A DNA stretch of 64,000 bases, taken from positions 102,326-166,325 of the forward strand of contig CAWASG010000003.1 in assembly GCA_963784615.1 (NCBI GenBank). The letters run 5' to 3'. Made by a program: the position numbers and the translations under genes. Origin of the DNA: UBA11403 sp963784615. GTDB lineage: Bacteria; Pseudomonadota; Gammaproteobacteria; Legionellales; Legionellaceae. Below are positions 55,419 to 63,268 of this stretch, piece by piece. Under the pieces are notes generated by a model that did no database searches, was not told the DNA's origin, and saw only the letters and a program-made list of their open reading frames with translations. Position 1 is the first letter of the stretch, and every line of letters begins with the position of its first letter.

Positions 55419-56882
55419 ATGAGCAACAAGAAGCCCGATGTTGGTACTCGCCAAGAACGGTGGGCCCGATTTCGCTTTTCGGTTATTGGCCCACTTTTGG
55501 CAGCGCCGCCGGATAAAGGGCAACTACAGATTGAGCTGGCTTCTTTAGCTCAAAAGCAATGGCAGCATCCCATTACAGGATTACCAGTTCATTTTGGACT
55601 ATCGACGATTGAGCGATGGCTTTATCAATCTCGCCATGAGAACGACCCGGTCGGTGCTTTGCGAACGAAACGCCGTACAGATGCCGGGAGTAGTCACACG
55701 CTCTCAGCCCCATTAAAGATGAGCATCCAACATCAACATCGTTCACATCCAAGCTGGAGCTACCAGTTACACGTAGATAACCTCTATGTGATTGCAAAGA
55801 CAACGCCTGAGTTAGGCGTCTTGCCGTCTTACAATACGATTCGTCGTTACATGAAGTCGAATGGTTTCTGCAAGCAACCTGGGCGGAAAAGACGACATAC
55901 AGAAGGCGCCATCCTCGCAGCTGATAGGCTAGAGAAACGAGAGGTCAGAAGTTATGAAGTCGACCATGTTAACACGTTATGGCACCTTGATTTTCACCAT
56001 GGCTCACGCAGAATTTTGGGACGAGACGGTCAATGGCATAAACCCTTATTACTTGCCATTCTGGATGACCGCTCCCGCCTGATTTGTCATGCTCAATGGT
56101 ACATGGATGAAACCGCAGAGACGCTGGTACATGGGTTTATGCAGGCACTACAGAAACGCGCCTTACCGCGCGCTCTGATGAGTGACAATGGCAGTGCGAT
56201 GACTTCGGCTGAGTTTACCGAAGGGCTTGCGAGATTGGGCATTCTACATCAACCTACACTACCTTATTCTCCCTACCAAAACGCGAAACAGGAGGTTTTT
56301 TGGGCGCAAGTTGAAGGGCGATTGATGGCTATGCTTGAGGGTGAGGAGGAGATAACCTTGTCGTTACTCAATAAAAGCACCCTTGCTTGGGTCGAGCGTG
56401 AATACCATCAAAAAGTACATTCCGAGATTGGCTGCTCACCGCTTGCGCGCTATATGAAGGATGCCGATGTTGGTCGACCGTGTCCTGACACCGCAGCGTT
56501 ACATCATGCTTTTTGCACTCAGGTGCATCGCAGGCAACGTAAATCAGATGGAACATTCAGTCTTGATGGCAAACGCTTTGAAGTGCCATCGCAATACCGC
56601 AGTTTGGAGATATTGTACATCCGCTATGCACGGTGGGACTTAGGCTCTGTAAGGCTTGTCGATCCACACACCAACACACTGTTAAGTATGATTTATCCAC
56701 AAGACAAATCAGAAAACGCTTCAGGTCAGCGTCGAACTTTCACCAATTCCGGTGAACAAGAGCCCAGCGAAGAGCTTGTATCAACAGGCGTTGCGCCCTT
56801 GCTAAAAGCACTGATGGCAGAATACGCGGCCACCGGCCTTCCTCCGGCCTATTTACCCAAAGGAGAATCTGAACATGAGTAA
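55419..56882 (+). CDS. DDE transposase of TniA/TnsB/Mu type
   Basis: 487 residues with N-terminal HTH domain (GLSTIERWLYQSRHENDPVG). The rve core has Asp in LWHLDFHHGSR, Asp in LMSDNGSAMTSAEF and Glu in YQNAKQEVFW. The C-terminal domain includes GTFSLDGKRFEVPSQYRSLE, as in copies A and B. A GCAGGAG ribosome site precedes the ATG. It overlaps the ATPase gene by 8 bases. Confidence 0.85.
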   Translation: MSNKKPDVGTRQERWARFRFSVIGPLLAAPPDKGQLQIELASLAQKQWQHPITGLPVHFGLSTIERWLYQSRHENDPVGALRTKRRTDAGSSHTLSAPLKMSIQHQHRSHPSWSYQLHVDNLYVIAKTTPELGVLPSYNTIRRYMKSNGFCKQPGRKRRHTEGAILAADRLEKREVRSYEVDHVNTLWHLDFHHGSRRILGRDGQWHKPLLLAILDDRSRLICHAQWYMDETAETLVHGFMQALQKRALPRALMSDNGSAMTSAEFTEGLARLGILHQPTLPYSPYQNAKQEVFWAQVEGRLMAMLEGEEEITLSLLNKSTLAWVEREYHQKVHSEIGCSPLARYMKDADVGRPCPDTAALHHAFCTQVHRRQRKSDGTFSLDGKRFEVPSQYRSLEILYIRYARWDLGSVRLVDPHTNTLLSMIYPQDKSENASGQRRTFTNSGEQEPSEELVSTGVAPLLKALMAEYAATGLPPAYLPKGESEHE

Positions 56883-57711
56883 AAAACTACTGGCTCTTTA
56901 TGGTCTAAAATACAATCCATTCATCTCGGATATCCCCGTAGAAGCCTTGTGCATTTACCCAAAGCTCGAGAATTTTTGCTGGCGTGTTGAGCAATCATTA
57001 CTTCGTGAAGGTGGTTTTGCTTTAGTGAGCGGTGATCCTGGCACAGGTAAAAGTGTTGCCTTGCGCGTTTTGGCTTCACGCCTTACACGCGTGCGTGATG
57101 CGCAGATCGGCGTCATCAGTCATGCTAACTCAAGGCTTGCTGATTTTTATCGTGAACTGGGGGATGTTTTTTGTGTGCCACTTACGGCCAGCAATCGTTG
57201 GGGTGGCTTCAAAAATTTACGCGAACGATGGCTCACTCACGTTGATAGCACCTTGTTACGCCCAGTGCTTATCATTGACGAGGCACAGGAAATGTCGCCA
57301 GAAGTCTTAAGTGAACTACGGTTACTGACCAGTATGCAATTTGACTCACGTAACTTGCTCAGCGTCATTCTGGCTGGTGATCAAAGATTAAATGATAAAC
57401 TACGCCGCGACGATCTGATGCCTTTGGGTAGTCGTATTCGGATCCGCCTGCTCACAGAACACGCCAGCATTGAGCAGTTAACCCAAACGCTGCAACATCT
57501 ATTGGAACACGCTGGCAACCCTGGGCTAATGACGACAGGGCTGATAAACACCCTTTGTGAACACGCAGCCGGAAACAGTCGGATCCTTTGCAACATGTCT
57601 GGGGAACTGCTGGATATGGCCGCACGCCTTGAGCGTCCACAATTGGATGAGCAGTTGTATTTTGAGTGTTTCACCACTTCGGTCTCATCAAACAAACGAA
57701 AAAAAGCTTAA
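56875..57711 (+). CDS. ExeA/TniB-like transposition ATPase
   Basis: 278 residues. Walker A SGDPGTGKSVALRVLA near residue 60, Walker B VLIIDEAQEMSPEVL near 135, then SVILAGDQRLNDKLRR (sensor 1) and SRIRIRLLTEHASIEQL. Clearly related in fold to the ATPases of copies A and B but a different lineage. Translationally coupled to the transposase by overlap. Confidence 0.85.
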   Translation: MSKKLLALYGLKYNPFISDIPVEALCIYPKLENFCWRVEQSLLREGGFALVSGDPGTGKSVALRVLASRLTRVRDAQIGVISHANSRLADFYRELGDVFCVPLTASNRWGGFKNLRERWLTHVDSTLLRPVLIIDEAQEMSPEVLSELRLLTSMQFDSRNLLSVILAGDQRLNDKLRRDDLMPLGSRIRIRLLTEHASIEQLTQTLQHLLEHAGNPGLMTTGLINTLCEHAAGNSRILCNMSGELLDMAARLERPQLDEQLYFECFTTSVSSNKRKKA

Positions 57712-57724
57712 TCGGGAGAAAGCG

Positions 57725-57913
57725 ATGAAATATTTAGTCATTGAAGCACCGACACTCACCGATGAAGCAGCGGTCAATGTGCAGGATTTCTTTTATGCAC
57801 TGATGGTTGCGTTTGGTGAGCATTACCATCATCAAATAGAACGTTATTATCGAGAATCAGTCATTGGAACCATGGCTGATATTAATATGAAGGAGGATAA
57901 TCCACCTTTCTAA
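57725..57913 (+). CDS. small acidic accessory protein of the transposon
   Basis: 62 residues starting 13 bases after the ATPase stop, with GGGAGAAAG as ribosome site. APTLTDEAAVNVQDFFYALM, then HYHHQIERYYRESV and TMADINM. It aligns with the protein at 52277-52495 in an IS21-like element. Function unknown; both are last in a zinc protein, transposase, ATPase operon. Confidence 0.65.
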   Translation: MKYLVIEAPTLTDEAAVNVQDFFYALMVAFGEHYHHQIERYYRESVIGTMADINMKEDNPPF

Positions 57914-58192
57914 TCTGGAAAAAATACAGCAGGGAGGCTGTGCATTTTATGGCGCATTGCAACCATCAATTATCGTGTAAAACTGACCATCAAATTGCGT
58001 GAGCACGCTCAGGTCATTACGGTTGATTGTGTTTGTCTTTAATGAATCCTGTTCGCCCTCTATAAATCCTCCTGTTTAAAATATCACGTTGTGATGATAT
58101 TATAGTTGGTCAGATTATTTTTTTATATATTCATCAACGAGTTATTAAATATTTAGTAAAAAAGTGTATTAACTAAACTAGGAACTAAAAAA

Positions 58193-58780
58193 ATGAATAA
58201 GGGCATTAAAGTATTATTACCTGTTGTATTGTTCGTTTCTGCGGGGTTAAACGCGGCAACGCCGGGGGCTTATATAGGCGCGGGGGCTGGTTATAGTGAG
58301 TTGCAATCAGCAGAGGGCGCTGAAAAAGTCGATGAGGGTGGCTTGGGTGGTCGTGCGTTCCTGGGTTACAACTTTAATCACTATTTTGGTGTTGAAACAA
58401 ATTACTCAACTATTTACAAGACAAGATATACGCTGAATGAATATCAAAATGTAGCCGTTGATTACAAGCTCAACGCTTTGAGCCTGGTCGTAAAAGGTTA
58501 TCTCCCTATTTCCACTAGCGGGGCATTCAATTTATATGGACTGGCGGGCCTAGCCCAGGTATATGGTGATATCGACGCACGCGTGGATTACATGTCCATT
58601 TTACAAGATTCGGATAATGGGATCGTGCCGACTTTGGGATTGGGTGCAAGTTATGACATTAATCAGCGAATAACTGCGCATTTAGAAGTTTCTGGATTTG
58701 GATCAAAAGAACCTGATAACAACCACTTTGGGATTCCACAAAGTTCATTGGCGACGTTTGGTTTGGCTTATAAGTTTTAG
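58193..58780 (+). CDS. outer-membrane beta-barrel protein
   Basis: 195 residues. A signal peptide (KGIKVLLPVVLFVSAGLNAA) is cleaved near AATPG, followed by alternating hydrophobic strands (YIGAGAGYSELQ; GRAFLGYNFNHYFGVETNYS; ALSLVVKGYLPI; LYGLAGLAQVYGD; TLGLGASYDINQRITAHLEV). It ends in a terminal aromatic strand, LATFGLAYKF, as needed for Bam-dependent insertion. The size fits an eight-stranded OmpA/OmpW-like barrel. It may be an adhesin or surface protein carried on the island. Promoter region 57914-58192 is AT-rich; GGAAC lies near the start. Confidence 0.8.
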   Translation: MNKGIKVLLPVVLFVSAGLNAATPGAYIGAGAGYSELQSAEGAEKVDEGGLGGRAFLGYNFNHYFGVETNYSTIYKTRYTLNEYQNVAVDYKLNALSLVVKGYLPISTSGAFNLYGLAGLAQVYGDIDARVDYMSILQDSDNGIVPTLGLGASYDINQRITAHLEVSGFGSKEPDNNHFGIPQSSLATFGLAYKF

Positions 58781-58810
58781 TCGGGGGTATTGCTTTCCCT
58801 TGATGCGAAT

Positions 58811-58849
58811 GCTTTCTGTTTACGGTCGAATGACCCGCAAACAGAAAGC
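58811..58849. terminator. hairpin between convergent genes
   Basis: GCTTTCTGTTT and AAACAGAAAGC form a perfect 11-bp stem between the barrel gene and the convergent metallophosphoesterase gene, consistent with a bidirectional terminator. Confidence 0.6.
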
Positions 58850-58895
58850 CAATTATATACGGCAGTGAAATGGCTGTTTCTGTGTCAACCAAGAC

Positions 58896-59702
58896 TCATA
58901 ATTCAATCAGTTTCTGCATCTTCGGCATATAATATTCTGCTTGGCCTGACGTAACCAGCAGATTGGCTAGTGGTTGATACTTGCTTGCGCTGTGTGTATG
59001 ACCGCAGAAAACCATAAAATCAACCTGAGGGTATTCTGTGGCGATCGATAGCAAGACCTCTCCCGTTGCGCGTGATGCAAAATAAGGTAAAAAATTATCA
59101 TCGCTTATTTTGCCTTCATGTAAGCAATTTTCCTTGAAAGGGGGGATGTGCGTGACGACAATAATACGCTGGGCATTTAAATGGAGAGCTTCCAACAATT
59201 GACCTTTTAATTTTTCGGCATCTTTATCAGCGAGTTGTCGCATTTTGGCTAATAATTTATCTTTGCCCAAACATTTCTCTTGAAATAAATCAGCTATCAA
59301 ACGGCTATCGTTGAGGGCTACTGTACTGTGATTGTAATCACCATATCGCCCATCCGCCCAGCCATCCTGACCGATCATAAAAATGCTTTCTTTTAATAAC
59401 ACGGGCCTCATGATTGAAAGCCAATGAAGTAAAGGGTGTGTGCTTGTTAATCGAATAATCTCTTCTTGAACAGCGGCTATTTGATCAAAATAATAATCGT
59501 GGTTACCTAAAACAAAGTAAATGGGCTTATTGATGGCCTGCGCCATTTCAGTCAGCAATTCGCATACTGATGGTCCTTCTGCGATATCGCCGCTGATAAT
59601 CATGAGTTCAAATTCAGTAACCATAATAGACTCATAGAATGGTTGACGGTCTTTCTTATCCAAGAAATTGATGTGGATGTCTGTAAGCCATGCAATCTTC
59701 AT
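58896..59702 (-). CDS. calcineurin-like metallophosphoesterase
   Basis: 268 residues from ATG 59702. All core motifs are present in order: WLTDIHINFLD (D-x-H), IISGDIAEGPS (GD), VLGNHDYYFDQI (GNHD), IVVTHIPPFKE (H) and FMVFCGHTHSAS (GHTH). Full length and intact. Its ATG overlaps the nucleotidyltransferase stop (ATGA), so it is the third gene of that operon. A homologous N-terminal relic lies next to another nucleotidyltransferase pair at 8925-9026. The substrate is unknown; reversal of a nucleotide modification is one idea. Confidence 0.85.
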   Translation of the reverse strand: MKIAWLTDIHINFLDKKDRQPFYESIMVTEFELMIISGDIAEGPSVCELLTEMAQAINKPIYFVLGNHDYYFDQIAAVQEEIIRLTSTHPLLHWLSIMRPVLLKESIFMIGQDGWADGRYGDYNHSTVALNDSRLIADLFQEKCLGKDKLLAKMRQLADKDAEKLKGQLLEALHLNAQRIIVVTHIPPFKENCLHEGKISDDNFLPYFASRATGEVLLSIATEYPQVDFMVFCGHTHSASKYQPLANLLVTSGQAEYYMPKMQKLIEL

Positions 59703-60424
59703 TGAGTATCTCTCGAAAAGCAATTGGCTAGCCGTTTTAACCGTTCCACAATAATAGGTTGACGGTCACGAGCCATGCTGCCGTAATTTAAATGCCCAGG
59801 CAGGGCGTCTCGAAATTTTGGATCGTCGAGTAACTTAAGAAAAATATTAGACAAATATTCTCTTAATATGACATCAGCACCATCAACCTCATCAATCAGT
59901 TCAATTCGGCCATCAATAACCGTAATCACATCCTCCAGATCATGGCTGGCGAAATAATCATTTCGACCACGATTTTTAAATGCTTCTAACTTTGTGGCGA
60001 GAAAATAGGGAGCAGGGATTAGGTTAATAGTTGCCTGATTACCTAGACAATATCGTATCTTATGTTGAGCTGCATGCTTGTACCATTGATTACTAAATCC
60101 CAAAATATCTTCTTTAGTGGGCATGACATCCAGAATTAATTCATCATAACGCCAACGGCAAATAACATCATCGTTCAATGATTTGCAAAACCCCATCTTC
60201 CGTAATGCGTCTTCAATTTGGTAATATTGCCCTAGCGTTAAAACATCAACGATGCAGTCTACGTCTTCTGTTGCACGGACGTCGGGCACTCCAAGGTCAG
60301 TGATGAATAAAGCCGTAGTACATCCACCCAAAAAAATAAATTCATCGCACAAAGTACCGAGTTTATCAACAGCAAACTCAAGCATTCTAAGATTTGATGA
60401 GGTCCTGATTAAGTTTTGACGCAT
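59699..60424 (-). CDS. nucleotidyltransferase toxin (AbiEii/DUF1814-like)
   Basis: 241 residues if started at 60424; an ATG at 60385, one base after the upstream stop, would give 228 and is equally plausible. Motifs: FIFLGGCTTALFI and ATEDVDCIVDV (metal-binding D-x-D), then YDELILDVMPTKEDILGF and ATKLEAFKNRGRNDYFASHD, typical of AbiEii-like nucleotidyltransferases that use a late conserved Lys and Asp. The partner is the wHTH protein upstream. Intact and probably a toxin, with tRNA or protein nucleotidylation as the expected activity of the class. Confidence 0.75.
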   Translation of the reverse strand: MRQNLIRTSSNLRMLEFAVDKLGTLCDEFIFLGGCTTALFITDLGVPDVRATEDVDCIVDVLTLGQYYQIEDALRKMGFCKSLNDDVICRWRYDELILDVMPTKEDILGFSNQWYKHAAQHKIRYCLGNQATINLIPAPYFLATKLEAFKNRGRNDYFASHDLEDVITVIDGRIELIDEVDGADVILREYLSNIFLKLLDDPKFRDALPGHLNYGSMARDRQPIIVERLKRLANCFSRDTQ

Positions 60425-60956
60425 TATGATTGTCTCGTAATTTATTTTGTAATATTTTTACCGCAATATTACGCTCTCTCGCACGGCCTTGGCGAATAAT
60501 ATCAATCAGTGCTAATAAGTCATAAAATTCTGGATCAGGATATTTTATAACTGATTTTGGAACGGATGAATAAAGTGGCTCCAAAGCCAGACCACGAACT
60601 TGTCCTTCGGCATATGGCCATACTGGAATAAGCTCATCGCCAATGACGATCTGATTTTTAAATATCGGCGCTGCATAGCTTGTGGCAACACCACGCGTAT
60701 ATTCCTGCAGACGTACTGGAAATATGTATTTAAAACCATGAAGTAAAAATTCTTCTATACCACTTAAATTAGGTGAAAATGATTGCGCGTCAAAGCTTGG
60801 TTGTAGTAATCCGGAAAGGTTCAACCGTTTCATCCCTGCGTTGACTTCGGATTGGCTCATACATAAATGCACCGCAAGTTGATTTTGCGACCAAGTTAAA
60901 TGTTCTTTATTCGCAATTAGTTTCAGTAATAGAACGATGTCTTGTGGCTTAAGCAT
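60387..60956 (-). CDS. winged-helix antitoxin partner of the nucleotidyltransferase
   Basis: 189 residues with an N-terminal wHTH (WSQNQLAVHLCMSQSEVNAG). A middle domain contains EFLLHGFKYIFPVRL and ATSYAAPIF, and the C-terminal stretch DPEFYDLLALIDIIRQGRAR is common in this family of antitoxin-like partners of AbiEii-type toxins. It starts 43 bases downstream (on the minus strand) of a 7-bp tandem array. The first gene of a three-gene operon. Confidence 0.7.
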   Translation of the reverse strand: MLKPQDIVLLLKLIANKEHLTWSQNQLAVHLCMSQSEVNAGMKRLNLSGLLQPSFDAQSFSPNLSGIEEFLLHGFKYIFPVRLQEYTRGVATSYAAPIFKNQIVIGDELIPVWPYAEGQVRGLALEPLYSSVPKSVIKYPDPEFYDLLALIDIIRQGRARERNIAVKILQNKLRDNHNASKLNQDLIKS

Positions 60957-60999
60957 GTTAAGTTCCCAATTTAACTTATAAGTATAGTTTAGTACAAAT

Positions 61000-61191
61000 A
61001 ATCGCTAATCGCTAATCGCTAATCGCTAATCGCTAATCGCTAATCGCTAATCGCTAATCGCTAATCGCTAATCGCTAATCGCTAATCGCTAATCGCTAAT
61101 CGCTAATCGCTAATCGCTAATCGCTAATCGCTAATCGCTAATCGCTAATCGCTAATCGCTAATCGCTAATCGCTAATCGCGATTAGCGATT
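61000..61191. repeat. 7-bp tandem array with inverted terminus
   Basis: About 26 uninterrupted copies of AATCGCT (61000-61180), followed directly by GATTAGCGATT, the inverse of the unit, so the last units can form a hairpin. It lies immediately upstream of the wHTH-nucleotidyltransferase-phosphoesterase operon. The unit near the gene supplies TTAGCG, 16 bases before TATACT on the minus strand. The rest of 60957-61405 carries no gene. Confidence 0.9.
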
Positions 61192-61405
61192 ATAGTTTAA
61201 TTGCTACATTTAGATAAGTTGCGTTCGCTGTTCGCGAGCAGCGATCATCACTCTCTTTTATTCAAAAATAACCACAAGTTTACTGTGCCCGAAACGTGAC
61301 AAACTGTGGCAGTGCTAGATGTGTTTGTGGCCGCTCTAGGCCGTTCCTCGTGACATTGATGCATCGCAATATATTGATTTAAAATGAATTATATATCCTA
61401 CGCAC

Positions 61406-61453
61406 TGGCTACGAACCAGAGGGTCGGAGGTTCGAATCCTTCCGGGCGCACCA
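61406..61453 (+). other. tRNA-Arg(ACG) 3' fragment, island attachment site
   Basis: Third copy of the 48-base fragment (acceptor end GGGCGCACCA), again 112 bases after ACGTGACAAACTGT. It marks the right end of the 54-61 kb island. Confidence 0.8.
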
Positions 61454-61493
61454 TTTAAATCAGTAAGTTATCTCGTATTTGTGAGGGCGCATT

Positions 61494-61880
61494 CTAGCTC
61501 CAAGTGCGACAATCATTTTTATACTGCTGTATATACAGTTCATTGGGCGTTTTAAAGCCTAAACACTTCCGTGGACAACGGTTCATTTTCTCAGCCAGTA
61601 AATCAAGCTCTTTCTGTGTTACATGTTCAATTATAGCTGTTTTCGGTAAGTATCTTCTTAATCGACCATTCATATTTTCATTACTGCCTTTCTGCCAAGG
61701 TGAATGTGCCTCACAGTAGTACACGTCACATTTCATGGTATCTTTTAAATAACGATGATCTGCAAATTCAGAACCTTGATCAAATGTTATCGTCTTACAC
61801 ATTTTTTGAGGAAGCGTTTCAAATTTTCCTTTAATCTTTTCCATTACACGGTAATCCCCCCGCAAAATACTTGATGTCAA
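61494..61880 (-). pseudogene. IS30-family transposase, C-terminal fragment
   Basis: About 128 codons of an IS30 transposase: KTITFDQGSEFADHRYLKDT (second catalytic Asp), PWQKGSNENMNGRLRRYLPK (catalytic Glu) and CLGFKTPNELYIQQ. The N-terminal HTH and first Asp are missing. Confidence 0.85.
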
Positions 61881-61921
61881 AAGTAGAATTTTCTCATAAC
61901 CTATGTCGGAGGAGATTCTTC

Positions 61922-61987
61922 ATGAAGAAATCAAAATTTACAGACAGCCAAATACTGTCAATTCTAAAAAAAGTAGAAAGTGGTTAA
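61922..61987 (+). pseudogene. IS3-family OrfA N-terminal fragment
   Basis: MKKSKFTDSQILSILKKVES is the standard start of an IS3 (IS407-type) OrfA, preceded by GGAGGAG. The frame ends after 21 codons where it abuts the istB fragment. Confidence 0.75.
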
Positions 61988-62264
61988 CATTGGTCGCATC
62001 TTTCATAAAATTCAACTGCATCCATTCCTCAATGACATCTCGATCACAGCGTTTTGGCCAGCTCCAGTCAAAGTCAGCTAATGGTTTGAAGCGACCGATG
62101 CGTGCACTGCGCAGACGGCTGTCCAAGCTTTTTTGGGAACGATAGGTTTCCTCCCAACCGACAAGTTTTTCAAGCCATTCAGCATCGACCACCTCGTCCC
62201 AATGATTGATGAGGCCATGAAGTTTGAGTGCTTTCGCGCGCTGCAGTAATAAATCAGGTAACAT
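61988..62264 (-). pseudogene. istB: IstB N-terminal fragment
   Basis: Encodes LLLQRAKALKLHGLINHWDE and SLDSRLRSARIGRFKPLADF, matching the first ~90 residues of the IstB at 51499, then stops at the IS3 fragment before Walker A. It belongs to a third, diverged IS21-like element. Confidence 0.85.
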
Positions 62265-62266
62265 GA

Positions 62267-62374
62267 TTATTTGTCCTCCATAGGTTCTGGTTGATTAAGT
62301 ACATCGTAATCGCTTAATTTATGAGGCTTTACGATAAGTTCGTTGACACGTTTGTTGTCAGATACAGGCAAGAC
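62267..62374 (-). pseudogene. istA: IstA C-terminal fragment
   Basis: The last 35 codons of an IstA (DNKRVNELIVKPHKLSDYDV then a Pro/Glu tail) match the C-terminus of the IstA at 49992-51491. The gene is cut at 62375 by transposon copy D. It ends 5 bases before the istB fragment's start. Confidence 0.8.
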
Positions 62375-62467
62375 TGTAACGTCTCACTCTAATTTACATA
62401 CCTTGTCCCGATTTAATTAACCTGAGACAAAAAACCCCAAGGCAAGCACCTCGGGGCTCTCTCACTT

Positions 62468-63268
62468 TTAAATTTGTTTCAACAGAGCGATGGCCTCTCT
62501 GATGATGTCATCTGGTAGATGATTGATGTTTTTATCGGTAGCCAATCGCAGTGATGTAACAATGAGTTTATGTGCTTGTCTTGGATTACCTTTTGAGGAC
62601 ATTCGAAGCAACTCAAGCGCTGAGTCGGACAACAACTGATGCGTACATCCAGCCTGAGAAAAACCATGTTCAATAAGCTGCTTAAATGCATCGCGCTCAA
62701 GAATTGGCTTCAATTCACAACGTGCTTGAATCCGCGATTCTAATGCAGCATTGGCGGGTTTTCCTATCTCGCGAGCGAGCTCAGGGTGGCCTACCAACCA
62801 AACGGTCATGTAGTCTTTGGAATCAAAGACAAAATTGAGGAAAGCTGGAAAATCACGAAAGAATTCAGATGGAAGATTTTGTGCTTCATCAATAATGAAT
62901 ACTGGCATGATGTTTTTTTGAGTCGCCAAGTGAATGATGTAGTCCTTAATATCGCGCCACAACTGAGCACGGCGATAGGAAGAAGTCAGTCCAAGTGTCA
63001 GCGCCATTTGACGATAAAAATCGAGTCGACCAAAATCTGTCTCGGCTATGTAGAAAACGCTGTATTGATGTGGGTTTAAAGTGCTGGTTAGTTGTCGAAG
63101 TGCGGCCGTTTTCCCAAGTCCAGGCTCTGCTGTGAGTAATCCAACGCCAGGTGATTGAAGAAGCCAATTAAACTGTTGAGCAAGGCCGGCAAGTTGAGCG
63201 TTATCCCATAACTGGATGCTTTTTTTTCCTAAGGGCGCTTGGGTTAAACCAAAAAATGATTGGTACAT
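62468..63268 (-). CDS. ExeA/TniB/TnsC-like transposition ATPase (copy D)
   Basis: Identical to the copy B protein at 38535-39335; Walker A and B intact. Confidence 0.85.
   Translation of the reverse strand: MYQSFFGLTQAPLGKKSIQLWDNAQLAGLAQQFNWLLQSPGVGLLTAEPGLGKTAALRQLTSTLNPHQYSVFYIAETDFGRLDFYRQMALTLGLTSSYRRAQLWRDIKDYIIHLATQKNIMPVFIIDEAQNLPSEFFRDFPAFLNFVFDSKDYMTVWLVGHPELAREIGKPANAALESRIQARCELKPILERDAFKQLIEHGFSQAGCTHQLLSDSALELLRMSSKGNPRQAHKLIVTSLRLATDKNINHLPDDIIREAIALLKQI

Larger units (their letters stand above)
54617..58011 (+). mobile_element. four-gene TniA/ExeA-type transposon (boundaries approximate)
   Basis: Imperfect inverted repeats lie at 54617-54641 (TCAGCCTGAACACACAATCT) and 57987-58011 (inverse TGAGCGTGCTCACGCAATTT), matching at about 18 of 25 positions. 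Between them are a zinc-ribbon protein, DDE transposase, AAA+ ATPase and small acidic protein. The true outer ends and any target duplication could not be fixed. Confidence 0.6.

Noticed and set aside
61000..61180. Tandem array considered as a CRISPR
   Set aside because: The unit is 7 bp with no spacers, and no cas genes are present; it is a simple tandem repeat.
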